Origin: Paracoccaceae bacterium
GTDB lineage: Bacteria > Pseudomonadota > Alphaproteobacteria > Rhodobacterales > Rhodobacteraceae
NCBI GenBank assembly: GCA_007129775.1
Contig: SKUV01000221.1
Coordinates: forward strand, 1 to 16,933
Direction: 5' to 3'
Length of the DNA: 16,933 nucleotides
Below are positions 1 to 7,615 of this stretch, piece by piece. A program made the translations under genes and the position numbers. Numbering within the stretch: the stretch's first letter is position 1; each line of letters opens with the position of its first letter. The notes under the pieces were generated by a model that saw only the letters and a program-made list of their open reading frames with translations, did not search any database and was not told the DNA's origin.

Positions 1-689
1 AAGGCGATATTGACGTCGCGAAAGCTGTTCTCGGTCAGCTTGGCCATCTCGGCTGCGCGCGGGCCCGAAGCGATGACGCACTCCCCCGTGACGAAAGTCT
101 TGTAGAGGCGGGCCGCTTCCTGCGAGCAAGCTGGAGTCATGCCGCCGATCACGCGGTCATTGGTGATCAGCTCCTGCATCACCTTGCCGGGCAGAACGCG
201 CTCCGGACAATGGGCGATGCGGATGTCTGATTCCGTGCCATGGGTCTGCGGAAAGGTCAGATCGGGGCGCGCCTCGGCCAGCCATCCGGCCATGGCCTCT
301 GTCGCGCCGACGGGCGAGGTGGATTCCAGGATGACCAGATTGCCTGCTTTGAGAACCGGCGCAATGGCCCGCGCCGCCGCGGCGATATAGGACAAATCGG
401 GCTCTCGATTGTCGTCCCTGAAAGGCGTCGGCACGGCAATCAGAAAGGCTTCGGCGGGTTCCGGCGCGGTGGTCGCGCGCAGAAAGCCTTTCTGCACCGA
501 TGCCTGGACGATCATGTCCAGATCAGGCTCGACGATATGGATCTCGCCGCGGTTGATGATGTCCACCGCATCGCGGTTCACATCGACGCCGATCACCTCG
601 ATCTTGCGCGAGGCGAACATCGCTGCAGTCGGCAAGCCGATATAGCCCAGGCCGATCACGGAAATGCGTTTGAAGGGTTTTTCGGCCAT
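1..689 (-). CDS. wecC: UDP-N-acetyl-D-mannosamine dehydrogenase WecC (3' end beyond window)
   Basis: This NAD-dependent cytoplasmic enzyme oxidises UDP-ManNAc twice to UDP-ManNAcA, an acidic donor for surface polysaccharide. About 229 N-terminal residues are visible. The Rossmann motif GLGYIG is at residues 13-18, followed by GVDVNRDAVD and the family signatures GEIHIVEPDL, IAVPTPF, LESTSPVG and CPERVLPG, all very close to E. coli WecC. The catalytic-cysteine segment (GGHC type) and the C-terminal domain lie left of position 1. The ATG at 687-689 follows the wecB stop after one nucleotide, which implies translational coupling. A second UDP-sugar dehydrogenase (ugd) sits in the same operon, but the detailed WecC signatures separate the two substrates. 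The family call is firm; that the rest of the gene is intact is assumed. Confidence 0.95.
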   Translation of the reverse strand, partial: MAEKPFKRISVIGLGYIGLPTAAMFASRKIEVIGVDVNRDAVDIINRGEIHIVEPDLDMIVQASVQKGFLRATTAPEPAEAFLIAVPTPFRDDNREPDLSYIAAAARAIAPVLKAGNLVILESTSPVGATEAMAGWLAEARPDLTFPQTHGTESDIRIAHCPERVLPGKVMQELITNDRVIGGMTPACSQEAARLYKTFVTGECVIASGPRAAEMAKLTENSFRDVNIA

Positions 690-690
690 G

Positions 691-1824
691 TCAGTCTTTC
701 GATAGCGTTTGCGAGAATTCCAGGATGGCATCGCGAATACGGCCCGCTGCCAGCCCGTCGCCATACGGGTTATGCGCGCGTGCCATGGCATCATAGGCTG
801 CGGGATCATCGAGCAGGGGTACGACCTCGGAAACGATCAGATCCGCATCCGTGCCCACAAGCCTGACGGTGCCGGCATCCACCGCTTCGGGGCGTTCGGT
901 TGTGTCGCGCATCACCAGGACAGGCTTGCCAAGGGAGGGCGCCTCTTCCTGCACCCCGCCGGAATCGGTCAGGATGATGTCCGCCCGGCGCATGAGGTGG
1001 ACAAAAGGCAGATAATCCTGCGGGGCGATCAGGCTGACATTGGCGGCTTGGCCAAGACGCCTTTCAACAGGGCCTTTCACGTTCGGATTAAGATGAACGG
1101 GATAGATGATCTGAATGTCATTGCGCAACGAGAGGCGCGACAGGGCATCGCAGATACGCTCGAACCCGCCGCCGAAGCTCTCACGGCGATGGCCGGTGAC
1201 CAGAAGCAGACGCTTGCCGGGGTCGATACCGAAGGCTGCGTCAAATTGCGCGCTCCTGGCTTCATCCGCTTCCAGTTTTCCGACCACGTCCAGAAGTGCG
1301 TCGATGACAGTGTTGCCGGTGACATGGATATGGTGATCGGCAACATTCTCGGCCAGAAGGTTGGCACGCGAACGTTCGGTCGGGGCGAAATGCAGGCGTG
1401 TGATCGCGCCAGCCACCTTGCGATTGATCTCTTCCGGCCAGGGTGAATAGATATTGCCCGTCCGCAGGCCAGCTTCGACATGTCCGACCGGGATACGCTG
1501 ATAATACGCAGCCAGAGATGCGGCCAGTGTTGTGGTCGTATCGCCATGAACCAGAACAAGGTCAGGCGCGAAATCCTCAAGCACCGGCTTCAACCCGGCA
1601 AGGACAGCGCTGGTGATTTCCGTCAGGCCCTGCCCGAGCTGCATGATGTTCAGATCATAGCGGGGTTCGATGGTGAAGAGCTGGAGAACCTGATCCAGCA
1701 TTTCACGATGCTGTGCCGTCACTGCGACGCATGAGTCGATTTCAGTCGCCTGAGCCAGAGCATTCACAACAGGCGCCATTTTGATGGCCTCTGGCCGCGT
1801 GCCAAAAACAGAAAGAACTTTCAT
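691..1824 (-). CDS. wecB: UDP-N-acetylglucosamine 2-epimerase, non-hydrolysing (WecB)
   Basis: The enzyme interconverts UDP-GlcNAc and UDP-ManNAc in the cytoplasm and feeds the adjacent WecC. It has 377 residues, the usual length (E. coli WecB is about 376). Visible signatures are FGTRPEAIKMAP at 7-18, VHGDTTTT with the catalytic Asp at 95, GHVEAGLRTG with Glu117, SPWPEE with Glu131, VTGHRRESFG with His212, and a late DSGGVQEE. These match the known catalytic residues of the non-hydrolysing family, so a hydrolysing NeuC-type enzyme is unlikely. The start overlaps the stop of the upstream epimerase gene as ATGA (1821-1824). The stop is one nucleotide before wecC. No defects are visible. Confidence 0.97.
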   Translation of the reverse strand: MKVLSVFGTRPEAIKMAPVVNALAQATEIDSCVAVTAQHREMLDQVLQLFTIEPRYDLNIMQLGQGLTEITSAVLAGLKPVLEDFAPDLVLVHGDTTTTLAASLAAYYQRIPVGHVEAGLRTGNIYSPWPEEINRKVAGAITRLHFAPTERSRANLLAENVADHHIHVTGNTVIDALLDVVGKLEADEARSAQFDAAFGIDPGKRLLLVTGHRRESFGGGFERICDALSRLSLRNDIQIIYPVHLNPNVKGPVERRLGQAANVSLIAPQDYLPFVHLMRRADIILTDSGGVQEEAPSLGKPVLVMRDTTERPEAVDAGTVRLVGTDADLIVSEVVPLLDDPAAYDAMARAHNPYGDGLAAGRIRDAILEFSQTLSKD

Positions 1825-2852
1825 TCAGGTCTGTTCTTTTCTTTCAGATCGGTTTGATGCATTTGTTCGAAATACCAATTCACGAAGTGTCCGACGCCAG
1901 TGTGAATGTCAGTTTTCGGGGTATACCCGGTCAATGAGCGCAACAAGGACGCATCCGCCCAGGTAGCGGGCACATCCCCAGGCTGCATCTCCATGTAGTT
2001 GCGGATTGCCTTTCGCTTTGTCGCGCCCTCGATAGCGTCGATGAACTCCTCGAGCCGGACCTTGGTCGAATTGCCGATGTTCACAACACGGAAAGGCGCG
2101 ACCGGCGACAGGCTATCGCCCTCCACTGCCTTTCCCTGCCCCGGAACTGCGTCTATCAAGAGCCGGATCCCGTGCACCAGATCGCCTACATAGGTGAAAT
2201 CACGCCACATTCGGCCGTGGTTGTAGACATCGATAGGTTCGCCTGCAAGGATCGCCTTGGTGAATTTGAACAGCGCCATGTCAGGCCGGCCCCAGGGGCC
2301 GTAGACCGTGAAGAACCGAAACATGGTGATCGGCAGGCCGTGGATATGCGCCCAGGAATGGGCCATGGCCTCGTTCGCCTTCTTGGTGGCGGCATAAAAG
2401 GACATCTGACTGTCGGCCTTGTGGGTCTCGGCATAGGGCATCTCGGTGTTGGCCCCGTAGACAGAGCTCGTCGAGGCCATCAGCAGATGCGCCGGCCGGG
2501 CGGCCAGCGCCGCCTCCATCATATTGAAGGTGCCGACGATATTCGCATCGACATAGGCGCGTGGGTTGTCGATGGAATGGCGCACCCCGGCCTGTGCGGC
2601 AAGATGGATGATCACATCGGGTTTCGCGTCCGCCACCGCGCGCGAGAGGGTGGCCGCGTCTTCCAACATCGCCTCGGTCGCAGTGAAGCGCTCATGCTGG
2701 CGCAACAGCGCGTGGCGACGCCGTTTGAGCGTGACATCGTAATAATCGGTCATGCCGTCGTAACCGGCGACCTCCCAGCCTTCCTGCAGTAAAAGCTCTG
2801 CGAGGTGGAAGCCGATGAAGCCGGCCGTGCCGGTGATGAAGGCACGACTCAT
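1821..2852 (-). CDS. lpsL: UDP-glucuronate 4-epimerase (NAD-dependent, extended SDR)
   Basis: This 343-residue enzyme probably converts UDP-glucuronate, made by the upstream ugd product, to UDP-galacturonate. The N-terminal NAD-binding motif GTAGFIG is at 8-14. The catalytic region reads MASTSSVYG (125-133) followed by YAATK (Tyr153, Lys157). The stretch FFTVYGPWGRPDMA (180-193) is typical of bacterial UDP-glucuronate epimerases of the LpsL/CapI/WbnF type and differs from GalE. Both ends overlap neighbours by four bases: ATGA with ugd (2849-2852) and ATGA with wecB (1821-1824), so it is embedded in a coupled operon. The exact donor (GlcA versus a related sugar) is inferred from the family and from adjacency to ugd. 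The symbol follows rhizobial usage. Confidence 0.9.
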   Translation of the reverse strand: MSRAFITGTAGFIGFHLAELLLQEGWEVAGYDGMTDYYDVTLKRRRHALLRQHERFTATEAMLEDAATLSRAVADAKPDVIIHLAAQAGVRHSIDNPRAYVDANIVGTFNMMEAALAARPAHLLMASTSSVYGANTEMPYAETHKADSQMSFYAATKKANEAMAHSWAHIHGLPITMFRFFTVYGPWGRPDMALFKFTKAILAGEPIDVYNHGRMWRDFTYVGDLVHGIRLLIDAVPGQGKAVEGDSLSPVAPFRVVNIGNSTKVRLEEFIDAIEGATKRKAIRNYMEMQPGDVPATWADASLLRSLTGYTPKTDIHTGVGHFVNWYFEQMHQTDLKEKNRPE

Positions 2853-4198
2853 TGTGCGACGACTCGCCGGCGGTCCTGCGATGCCGCGGTCTTTCCGCGC
2901 CCCACGCCTTCATAGGCCGAAAAACCCGCCTCTAGCGCATCCTCACGGCTGTAGATGTTGCGCAGATCGGCCATCACAGGCGTCGTCATCGCTGCGGCAA
3001 GGCGTTTCAGGTCCAGCGCGCGGAACTGGTTCCATTCGGTCAGGATCAGCAGGCAATCCGCCCCTTCGGCCGCGGCATAGGGATCGGCCTCCCAGACAAC
3101 ACCTGGCAACAGCGCCTCGCCCTCCTTGCGGCCATGCGGATCGACCACGCACACCTTCGCTCCGCCGCCCACCAGCGCGGGCACCACTGTCAGCGAGGGC
3201 GCGTCGCGCATGTCGTCGGTTTCAGGCTTGAAGGTCACGCCAAGGACGGCGATCGTCTTGCCATTGACCGAGCCGCCGCAAAGCTCCAACACCTTGTCGA
3301 TCATCCGCCGCTTGGTCAGGTCATTGACCGCGATCACCGTTTCCGTGATCCGCTGCGGCACCCCGTGTTCCTGCCCGATCCGCGCCAGTGCCGAGGTGTC
3401 CTTGGGAAAGCACGACCCGCCATAGCCCGGACCCGCATGCAGAAACTTGTTGCCGATGCGCCCATCCAGCCCCATGCCACGGGCGACCGCCTTCACATCG
3501 GCGCCGACACGCTCGCACAGGGCCGCGATCTCGTTGATGAAGCTTATCTTCGTCGCGAGGAACGCATTGGCCGCGTATTTGATCATCTCTGCCGATTCCA
3601 GATCGGTGTAAACGATGGGAAAGTCGCGCAGGAAGAGCGGGCGATAGATGTCACCCATCACTTCCTTCGCGCGCGCGCTTTCGACCCCGACCACCACCCG
3701 GTCGGGTTTCATGAAATCGTCGATCGCGGCCCCTTCGCGCAGGAATTCGGGGTTCGAGGCCACGTCGAACTCCGCCTCTGGCCGGGTCTCGCGGATCACC
3801 TCGACCACGTTGCGGTTGGTGCCCACCGGAACGGTCGATTTCGTGACCACCACGGCGTAGCCGGTCAGGGCGCGGGCGATATCGGCGGCGGCGGCCATCA
3901 CATAGGTCAGATCGGCATGACCGTCGCCGCGCCGTGTCGGTGTGCCGACCGCGATAAAGACTGCATCGGCCCCGGCCACGGCAGCGGCCAGGTCGGTTGT
4001 GAAGGTCAGCCGGCCTGCCTCGACGTTCCGCGCCATGACGGCATCGAGGCCCGGCTCGTAAATCGGCACCTCGCCTCGTTCCAGCATGGCAATCTTTTCC
4101 GGCATCTTGTCGACGCAGACCACGTCATGGCCGAAATCGGAGAAACACACGCCGGAGACGAGGCCCACATAACCTGTCCCGATCACCGCAATCTTCAT
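2849..4198 (-). CDS. ugd: UDP-glucose 6-dehydrogenase
   Basis: The enzyme oxidises UDP-glucose with two NAD+ to UDP-glucuronate in the cytoplasm, supplying the next gene's epimerase and polysaccharide glycosyltransferases. From the chosen start it has 449 residues: the nucleotide-binding motif GTGYVG at 7-12, VTKSTVPVGT near 118-127, NPEFLREG at 149-156, EMIKYAANAFLATKISFINE across the central helix, and the catalytic cysteine in GGSCFPKD (Cys263). The reading frame is open for 16 more codons, to 4246. I chose the ATG at 4196-4198 because the family begins MKIAVIG and an AAGGA sequence lies about 10 nt upstream. A basic tail of about 20 residues follows the usual C-terminus. It is the first enzyme gene of the operon, 211 bp downstream of the MarR-type gene. 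Confidence 0.96.
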   Translation of the reverse strand: MKIAVIGTGYVGLVSGVCFSDFGHDVVCVDKMPEKIAMLERGEVPIYEPGLDAVMARNVEAGRLTFTTDLAAAVAGADAVFIAVGTPTRRGDGHADLTYVMAAAADIARALTGYAVVVTKSTVPVGTNRNVVEVIRETRPEAEFDVASNPEFLREGAAIDDFMKPDRVVVGVESARAKEVMGDIYRPLFLRDFPIVYTDLESAEMIKYAANAFLATKISFINEIAALCERVGADVKAVARGMGLDGRIGNKFLHAGPGYGGSCFPKDTSALARIGQEHGVPQRITETVIAVNDLTKRRMIDKVLELCGGSVNGKTIAVLGVTFKPETDDMRDAPSLTVVPALVGGGAKVCVVDPHGRKEGEALLPGVVWEADPYAAAEGADCLLILTEWNQFRALDLKRLAAAMTTPVMADLRNIYSREDALEAGFSAYEGVGRGKTAASQDRRRVVAQ

Positions 4199-4409
4199 CG
4201 TCCGGGAATCCTTGCGCTTGGTTTGCCGCACGCGCCCTGCATGCACCTGCTCGGCCGGCCACCGGGGTGCACCTGCATCGGAATCCGGGCCGCGTCGTTC
4301 TTGCCCCTGTCATGCCCCGCCGGTGCCGTGATCCGCAATCGCATACCGGCCAAGGAGGCAGACCGGTGACTTTCGCGGATGCTCAGGAAGGCCCCGGGCG
4401 CGGCCGCGA
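4199..4409. promoter_or_regulatory. spacer between the MarR-type gene and ugd; candidate leader or operator
   Basis: This 211-bp gap has no supported gene. It contains a nine-base direct repeat, tgcacctgc, at 4242-4250 and 4268-4276. Palindromes cluster around it: gcatgc at 4239-4244, ggccggcc at 4253-4260 and ggtgcacc at 4266-4273, all 40-80 nt upstream of ugd. A cgcggccgcg palindrome at 4399-4408 abuts the regulator stop. The clustering would suit an operator or leader structure, but GC-rich DNA yields such words often. I could not pick a convincing -35/-10 pair, so ugd may be read through from the regulator gene. Confidence 0.25.
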
Positions 4410-4790
4410 TCACTCGCCCGACCTCAACGCGTTGCGAATCTCCGCCAGTTCCTGTTCGGAAAGCCCGGCCTGCACCTCTTCGATCTCGGATTTCAGCGCC
4501 TCGTATTCCGCCATCTTGCGGATCATGAACCGCCGTGTCAGCCGTGCCTTTTCCGCAATCCCGCTCGGCGTCAGCTTGTAGGCATAGCGGCGCTTGTCCT
4601 CGGCGGCGGTGAAGTTCGCGAATTTGAGCATCCCCTTTTCAACCAACGCGTTGAGCACGTAATGGATCCCTCCGGTGCTGACCCCCACCTTGCGTGCCAG
4701 TTCACGCTGGCTCATCTCGGGGTCGTCCTGAAGCAGGCGCAGGATGCGAAACCGGACATCCTCGCGCAGCTTGTCGCGCCGGGTAGTCAT
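4410..4790 (-). CDS. MarR-family EPS-associated transcriptional regulator
   Basis: This small winged-helix protein (126 residues from the chosen ATG) resembles the EPS-associated MarR-family group found beside exopolysaccharide clusters. It has an RILRLLQDDPEMSQRELARK segment leading into the helix-turn-helix (about 26-55, with GVSTGGIHYVLNALVEKG), a wing rich in Lys/Arg (KRRYAYKLTPSG, 66-77), and a C-terminal Glu/Lys-rich helix (about 83-118) likely to be coiled coil for dimerisation. The frame continues upstream to a TTG at 4892, but those 34 residues are basic, unconserved in style and not family-like, so I prefer the ATG at 4788-4790, although its Shine-Dalgarno sequence is poor. It probably controls the downstream nucleotide-sugar genes. 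The effector and the sign of regulation are unknown. Confidence 0.85.
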   Translation of the reverse strand: MTTRRDKLREDVRFRILRLLQDDPEMSQRELARKVGVSTGGIHYVLNALVEKGMLKFANFTAAEDKRRYAYKLTPSGIAEKARLTRRFMIRKMAEYEALKSEIEEVQAGLSEQELAEIRNALRSGE

Positions 4791-5339
4791 CGGCGCGCGG
4801 CTTTCGCGCAGGCTGCCGCACAAGGACTGCCGAAGGGGCGCCTTGGGGGTGTCATTGTCGCGATGTGAAGCGGAATCAACATGATCGCTCAAGCACGAGC
4901 GCTACATCCGCAGCGCTGAGCGTGCAAGCGGCAAAATCCCGGATTTGGCGGTCGATCCGCGATGTGGCCGAATTCCGCGCGCACTCGGCCTGATACCTCC
5001 TGCGTGCTCGCCCGGATTTCATCGCGCTCGTCAAGCGCGGGTGCTTGTCCGGCCGCGTCCTTGCCTCGGGTGTCTTGTGGGTCGCATGTTTGATGGGAAA
5101 CCAGCCGACGGCCAGCGCGAGCGGCGCACCGCCTGACTGACCGAAGCCGGCGCTTCGCGCTATCAAGCCAAGGCACGGACCAGGCGCGAATCCGACAACA
5201 TGGTTGTCTCCTACGCCAAGCGGTCTCACCGCCGGAAGGCGCTGGCCGGCACGCATGAAGAAAAGCAAAGTTCCGACTCTCCGCAGAAGTTCCAGGAAAA
5301 GTCAAAAAACATCTACGTATCAGCATGATAGCGGAGTGG
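4791..5339. other. gene-free stretch between the MarR-type regulator and tRNA-Arg
   Basis: About 550 bp with no gene I can support. Short open frames exist on both strands but show no domain, no good ribosome site and composition typical of chance frames. From about 5255 to 5325 the sequence is richer in A and T than its surroundings, including a run of six A (5304-5309; T on the minus strand) 31 nt beyond the CCA end of the tRNA, which could help terminate tRNA transcription. A decayed gene or an insertion scar is possible because the region lies on the 3' side of a tRNA, but I cannot demonstrate one. Confidence 0.5.
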
Positions 5340-5416
5340 TGGCGACCCCGGAAGGACTCGAACCCTCAACCTGGCGATTAGAAGTCGCCTGCTCTATCCA
5401 GTTGAGCTACGGGGCC
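5340..5416 (-). tRNA. tRNA-Arg (anticodon UCU)
   Basis: Read on the minus strand, a complete cloverleaf folds. The seven-base acceptor stem is GGCCCCG paired with CGGGGTC (one G-U), followed by TA and a D-arm with GCTC/GAGC. The anticodon stem GGCGA/TCGCC carries the loop CTTCTAA, giving anticodon TCT, which reads AGA. A five-base variable loop and a T-arm with TTCGAGT follow. The discriminator is G and the CCA end is encoded (5340-5342). Total length is 77 nt. Its 3' end faces the polysaccharide cluster. Confidence 0.98.
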
Positions 5417-5451
5417 GGCCGTGCGCCGTGGCGGGCTTTGGGCCGGTATCG

Positions 5452-5480
5452 TTCCTAGCGGCGATGCCCCGGGAAAGCAA
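5452..5480 (-). promoter_or_regulatory. candidate housekeeping promoter of tRNA-Arg
   Basis: On the minus strand a -35-like TTGCTT (5475-5480) and a -10-like TAGGAA (5452-5457) are separated by 17 nt. Transcription would begin near 5445, leaving a 5' leader of about 29 nt before the tRNA. Spacing is ideal, but both boxes are weak matches. Confidence 0.35.
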
Positions 5481-5517
5481 AGGCAAACGCATGGCGCGGG
5501 TCTCGCGGGCTTGTTGC

Positions 5518-5546
5518 TTGGCAGGCCGTGCGCCACGGCCTAGGCT
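5518..5546 (+). promoter_or_regulatory. candidate housekeeping promoter of the AsmA-family gene
   Basis: TTGGCA (5518-5523) and TAGGCT (5541-5546) are separated by 17 nt, placing a start site near 5553, about 38 nt upstream of the chosen ATG at 5591. Both boxes are partial matches to sigma-70 consensus and the location is right. No regulator site is evident. Confidence 0.4.
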
Positions 5547-5590
5547 CAGGGCATGCGTGCGGTGCGCAACGGGATGGGTCGGAGGTCCGG

Positions 5591-7588
5591 ATGCGGCTGT
5601 TGATCAGATTGATCGGTGTGGTTCTGTCGCTGGCGGTGCTGGCGCTGGCTGCGCTTTTCGTCATTCCGACCGACCGGCTCGCCAATCTGGCGGCCCAGCA
5701 ACTGGAAGGCGTGACCGGGCGAAGCGTCGTGTTTGCGGGCGATGTACGCCCGACGATTTATCCGTCCATCGGGGTGCGGACCGGGCCTGTCAGCCTGTCC
5801 AATGCGCCATGGTCCGAGGCCGGCCCGATGTTTCGTGCCGAAGCGTTGGATGTGGCGCTCGATCTCGGGGCGGCCTTGCGCGGTGAGGTGGTGATCCGCC
5901 GGATCTCCGCACAGGATCCGGTGATCGTGCTGGAGCGGGCGCAGGATGGTCGCGCGAACTGGGATTTCACCGCCGCCGCCGACCCGACCGACACGCAGGC
6001 CCCGGAGGCTGGCGGAACCGGTGGGTTAAGGCCCTTCAGCATTGACGAGGCGGTGATCACCAATGCCGCCGTCCGGTTCATCGACCGGCAGGGCGGGCAG
6101 GATCTGGGGCTGGCGGGGCTCGATCTGACGTTCTCGCTGCCGGATTTCGAAGGCCCGGCCGAACTGGCGCTGAGCGGTGACCTGAACGGCCAGCGCGTCG
6201 CCCTAGAGGCGCGGGTCGCGCAATTCGCCGCGGCACTGGCCGGGCAGGTGGCCGACCTGAAGCTGAAGGCAGAAGCGGGCGCGGCGCGCGCCCGTTTCGA
6301 CGGCCGTGCCGGCACTGCGCCGCTGGCAGCCGAGGGGCGGATGGAGGCCGACCTGGGCGATCTGCGCGCGGTCTTCGCGGCCCTCGGGCTGGATGCGCCG
6401 GCCATTCCCGCTCCGATGGCCGATGGTCTGGGCGGCAGCGCACAGGTCACCTTCGCGCCGGAGGGATCGTTGCATCTGCGCGACCTGACGTTGCGCGCCG
6501 GGCCGAACCGTGTGACCGGGGCCGCCGATCTGCGCCCGGGCGAGGCGCGGCCGCGGCTCGTCGCCGACCTGTCGGCGGGCACGCTTGATCTGACGGGTCT
6601 TGGCGGGCCGGGGGCCGGGGCTGCAGGCAGCGACGGCGTGGCGCCGGGATGGCCGACCCAGACCATCGACGCTTCGGCCCTAGGGTTGGTCGATGCCGAG
6701 GTCACGCTGGCCGCAGACCGTCTCAGCCTCGACGGGCTGACGCTTGCGCCGCTGCGACTCGGCCTGACGGTTGACCGCTCGCGGGCGGTGTTCGACCTGC
6801 GCCAGATCGGGCTATATGACGGCCGCATCAGCGGGGAATTCGTGATCAACGCCCGCAGCGGGCTTTCCACCGGCGGCGACCTGCGCGCGGAAGGGATCGG
6901 GCTGCTGCCGCTGCTGCGCGATACCGCCGGGTTCGAGCGTCTCGCGGGCAGCGGCACTGCCAGCGTGCGGTTTCTGGCAGTCGGCGCCAGTATCGACGCG
7001 ATGATGCGGTCGCTGTCAGGCGAGGGGCGGATCGACCTCGGGCAGGGCGAGATCATCGGCTTCGATCTGGCCGGGATGCTGCGCAATCTCGACATGGGCT
7101 ATATGGGCGAGGGCAACCGCACCATCTATCGGTCGATCTCCGGCAGTTTCACCATAGCCGACGGGGTGTTGCGCAACGACGATCTGCAGATGCAGGCATC
7201 GCGGGTCACCGCTTCGGGGCGCGGGACGGTGGATATTGGCCGCCGGATGCTGGATTACCGCGTGGTGCCCGTGGCGCTGGTCGACGGCGCTGGCGAGGGC
7301 GGTCTGCGCGTGCCGCTGCTGATCCGGGGGCCGTGGGACGTGCCGAGCTTTTCGCTCGATCTTGAAGGGCTGGCGCAGGAGCGCCTGCGCGAAGAGCGTG
7401 AGCGGCTTGAGGAACGCGCCCGCGCCGAAGCCCGAGAGGCCGAGGCCCGCGCCCGCGAACGGGCAGAGCAGGAATTGTCGGACCGTCTTCGGCTGGAACG
7501 GCAGGAGGGCGAACGGCTCGAAGACGCCGCCCGTCGCCGGCTGGAGCAGGAAGCAGGCGACCGGCTACGCAGACTCTTGCGCGATTAG
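5591..7588 (+). CDS. AsmA-family protein (inner-membrane anchored, periplasmic)
   Basis: This 665-residue protein belongs by architecture to the AsmA group, inner-membrane-anchored periplasmic proteins linked to phospholipid traffic or outer-membrane assembly. Residues 1-25 form a signal anchor (MRLLIRLIGVVLSLAVLALA). Next comes the AsmA N-terminal pattern, with QLEGVTGRSVVFAGDV and TIYPSIGVRTGPVSLSNAPW. A central Gly/Ala-rich part of beta repeats follows, and an AsmA-like C-terminal domain includes LDMGYMGEGNRTIYRSISGS and YRVVPVAL. From about residue 597 to the end the protein turns into an Arg/Glu/Ala-rich helix. I chose the ATG at 5591 because GGAGG lies five bases upstream and the signal anchor begins there; the frame is open from 5528. 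The gene is convergent with the DUF418 gene, 27 bp away. Precise function is unknown. Confidence 0.88.
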   Translation: MRLLIRLIGVVLSLAVLALAALFVIPTDRLANLAAQQLEGVTGRSVVFAGDVRPTIYPSIGVRTGPVSLSNAPWSEAGPMFRAEALDVALDLGAALRGEVVIRRISAQDPVIVLERAQDGRANWDFTAAADPTDTQAPEAGGTGGLRPFSIDEAVITNAAVRFIDRQGGQDLGLAGLDLTFSLPDFEGPAELALSGDLNGQRVALEARVAQFAAALAGQVADLKLKAEAGAARARFDGRAGTAPLAAEGRMEADLGDLRAVFAALGLDAPAIPAPMADGLGGSAQVTFAPEGSLHLRDLTLRAGPNRVTGAADLRPGEARPRLVADLSAGTLDLTGLGGPGAGAAGSDGVAPGWPTQTIDASALGLVDAEVTLAADRLSLDGLTLAPLRLGLTVDRSRAVFDLRQIGLYDGRISGEFVINARSGLSTGGDLRAEGIGLLPLLRDTAGFERLAGSGTASVRFLAVGASIDAMMRSLSGEGRIDLGQGEIIGFDLAGMLRNLDMGYMGEGNRTIYRSISGSFTIADGVLRNDDLQMQASRVTASGRGTVDIGRRMLDYRVVPVALVDGAGEGGLRVPLLIRGPWDVPSFSLDLEGLAQERLREERERLEERARAEAREAEARARERAEQELSDRLRLERQEGERLEDAARRRLEQEAGDRLRRLLRD

Positions 7589-7615
7589 CCACAGCACAGG
7601 CCGAGGCATCGCGGG

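Noticed and set aside
4199..4246. N-terminal extension of ugd by 16 residues
   Set aside because: The added residues precede the invariant MKIAVIG start of the family and a Shine-Dalgarno-like AAGGA fits the shorter form.
4329..4354. TGATCC on the plus strand resembling an RpoE -35 box
   Set aside because: Nothing like TAAG lies 17-19 nt downstream and no plus-strand gene follows.
3134..4369. 411-residue plus-strand frame opposite ugd
   Set aside because: His/Asp/Arg-rich antisense shadow of a gene with a complete UDP-glucose dehydrogenase signature.
4876..5326. Two overlapping minus-strand frames (130 and 145 residues) upstream of the MarR-type gene
   Set aside because: No domain, poor start sites, and both frames are equally plausible to the eye, which argues that neither is real.
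5204..5458. 84-residue plus-strand frame containing TPEGLEPSTWRLEVACSIQL
   Set aside because: This is the well-known false protein produced by reading the tRNA complement; the tRNA-Arg explains it fully.
5758..7095. 445-residue minus-strand frame opposite the AsmA-family gene
   Set aside because: Ser/Arg/Pro-rich shadow with no domain; the plus strand has the ribosome site, signal anchor and AsmA pattern.
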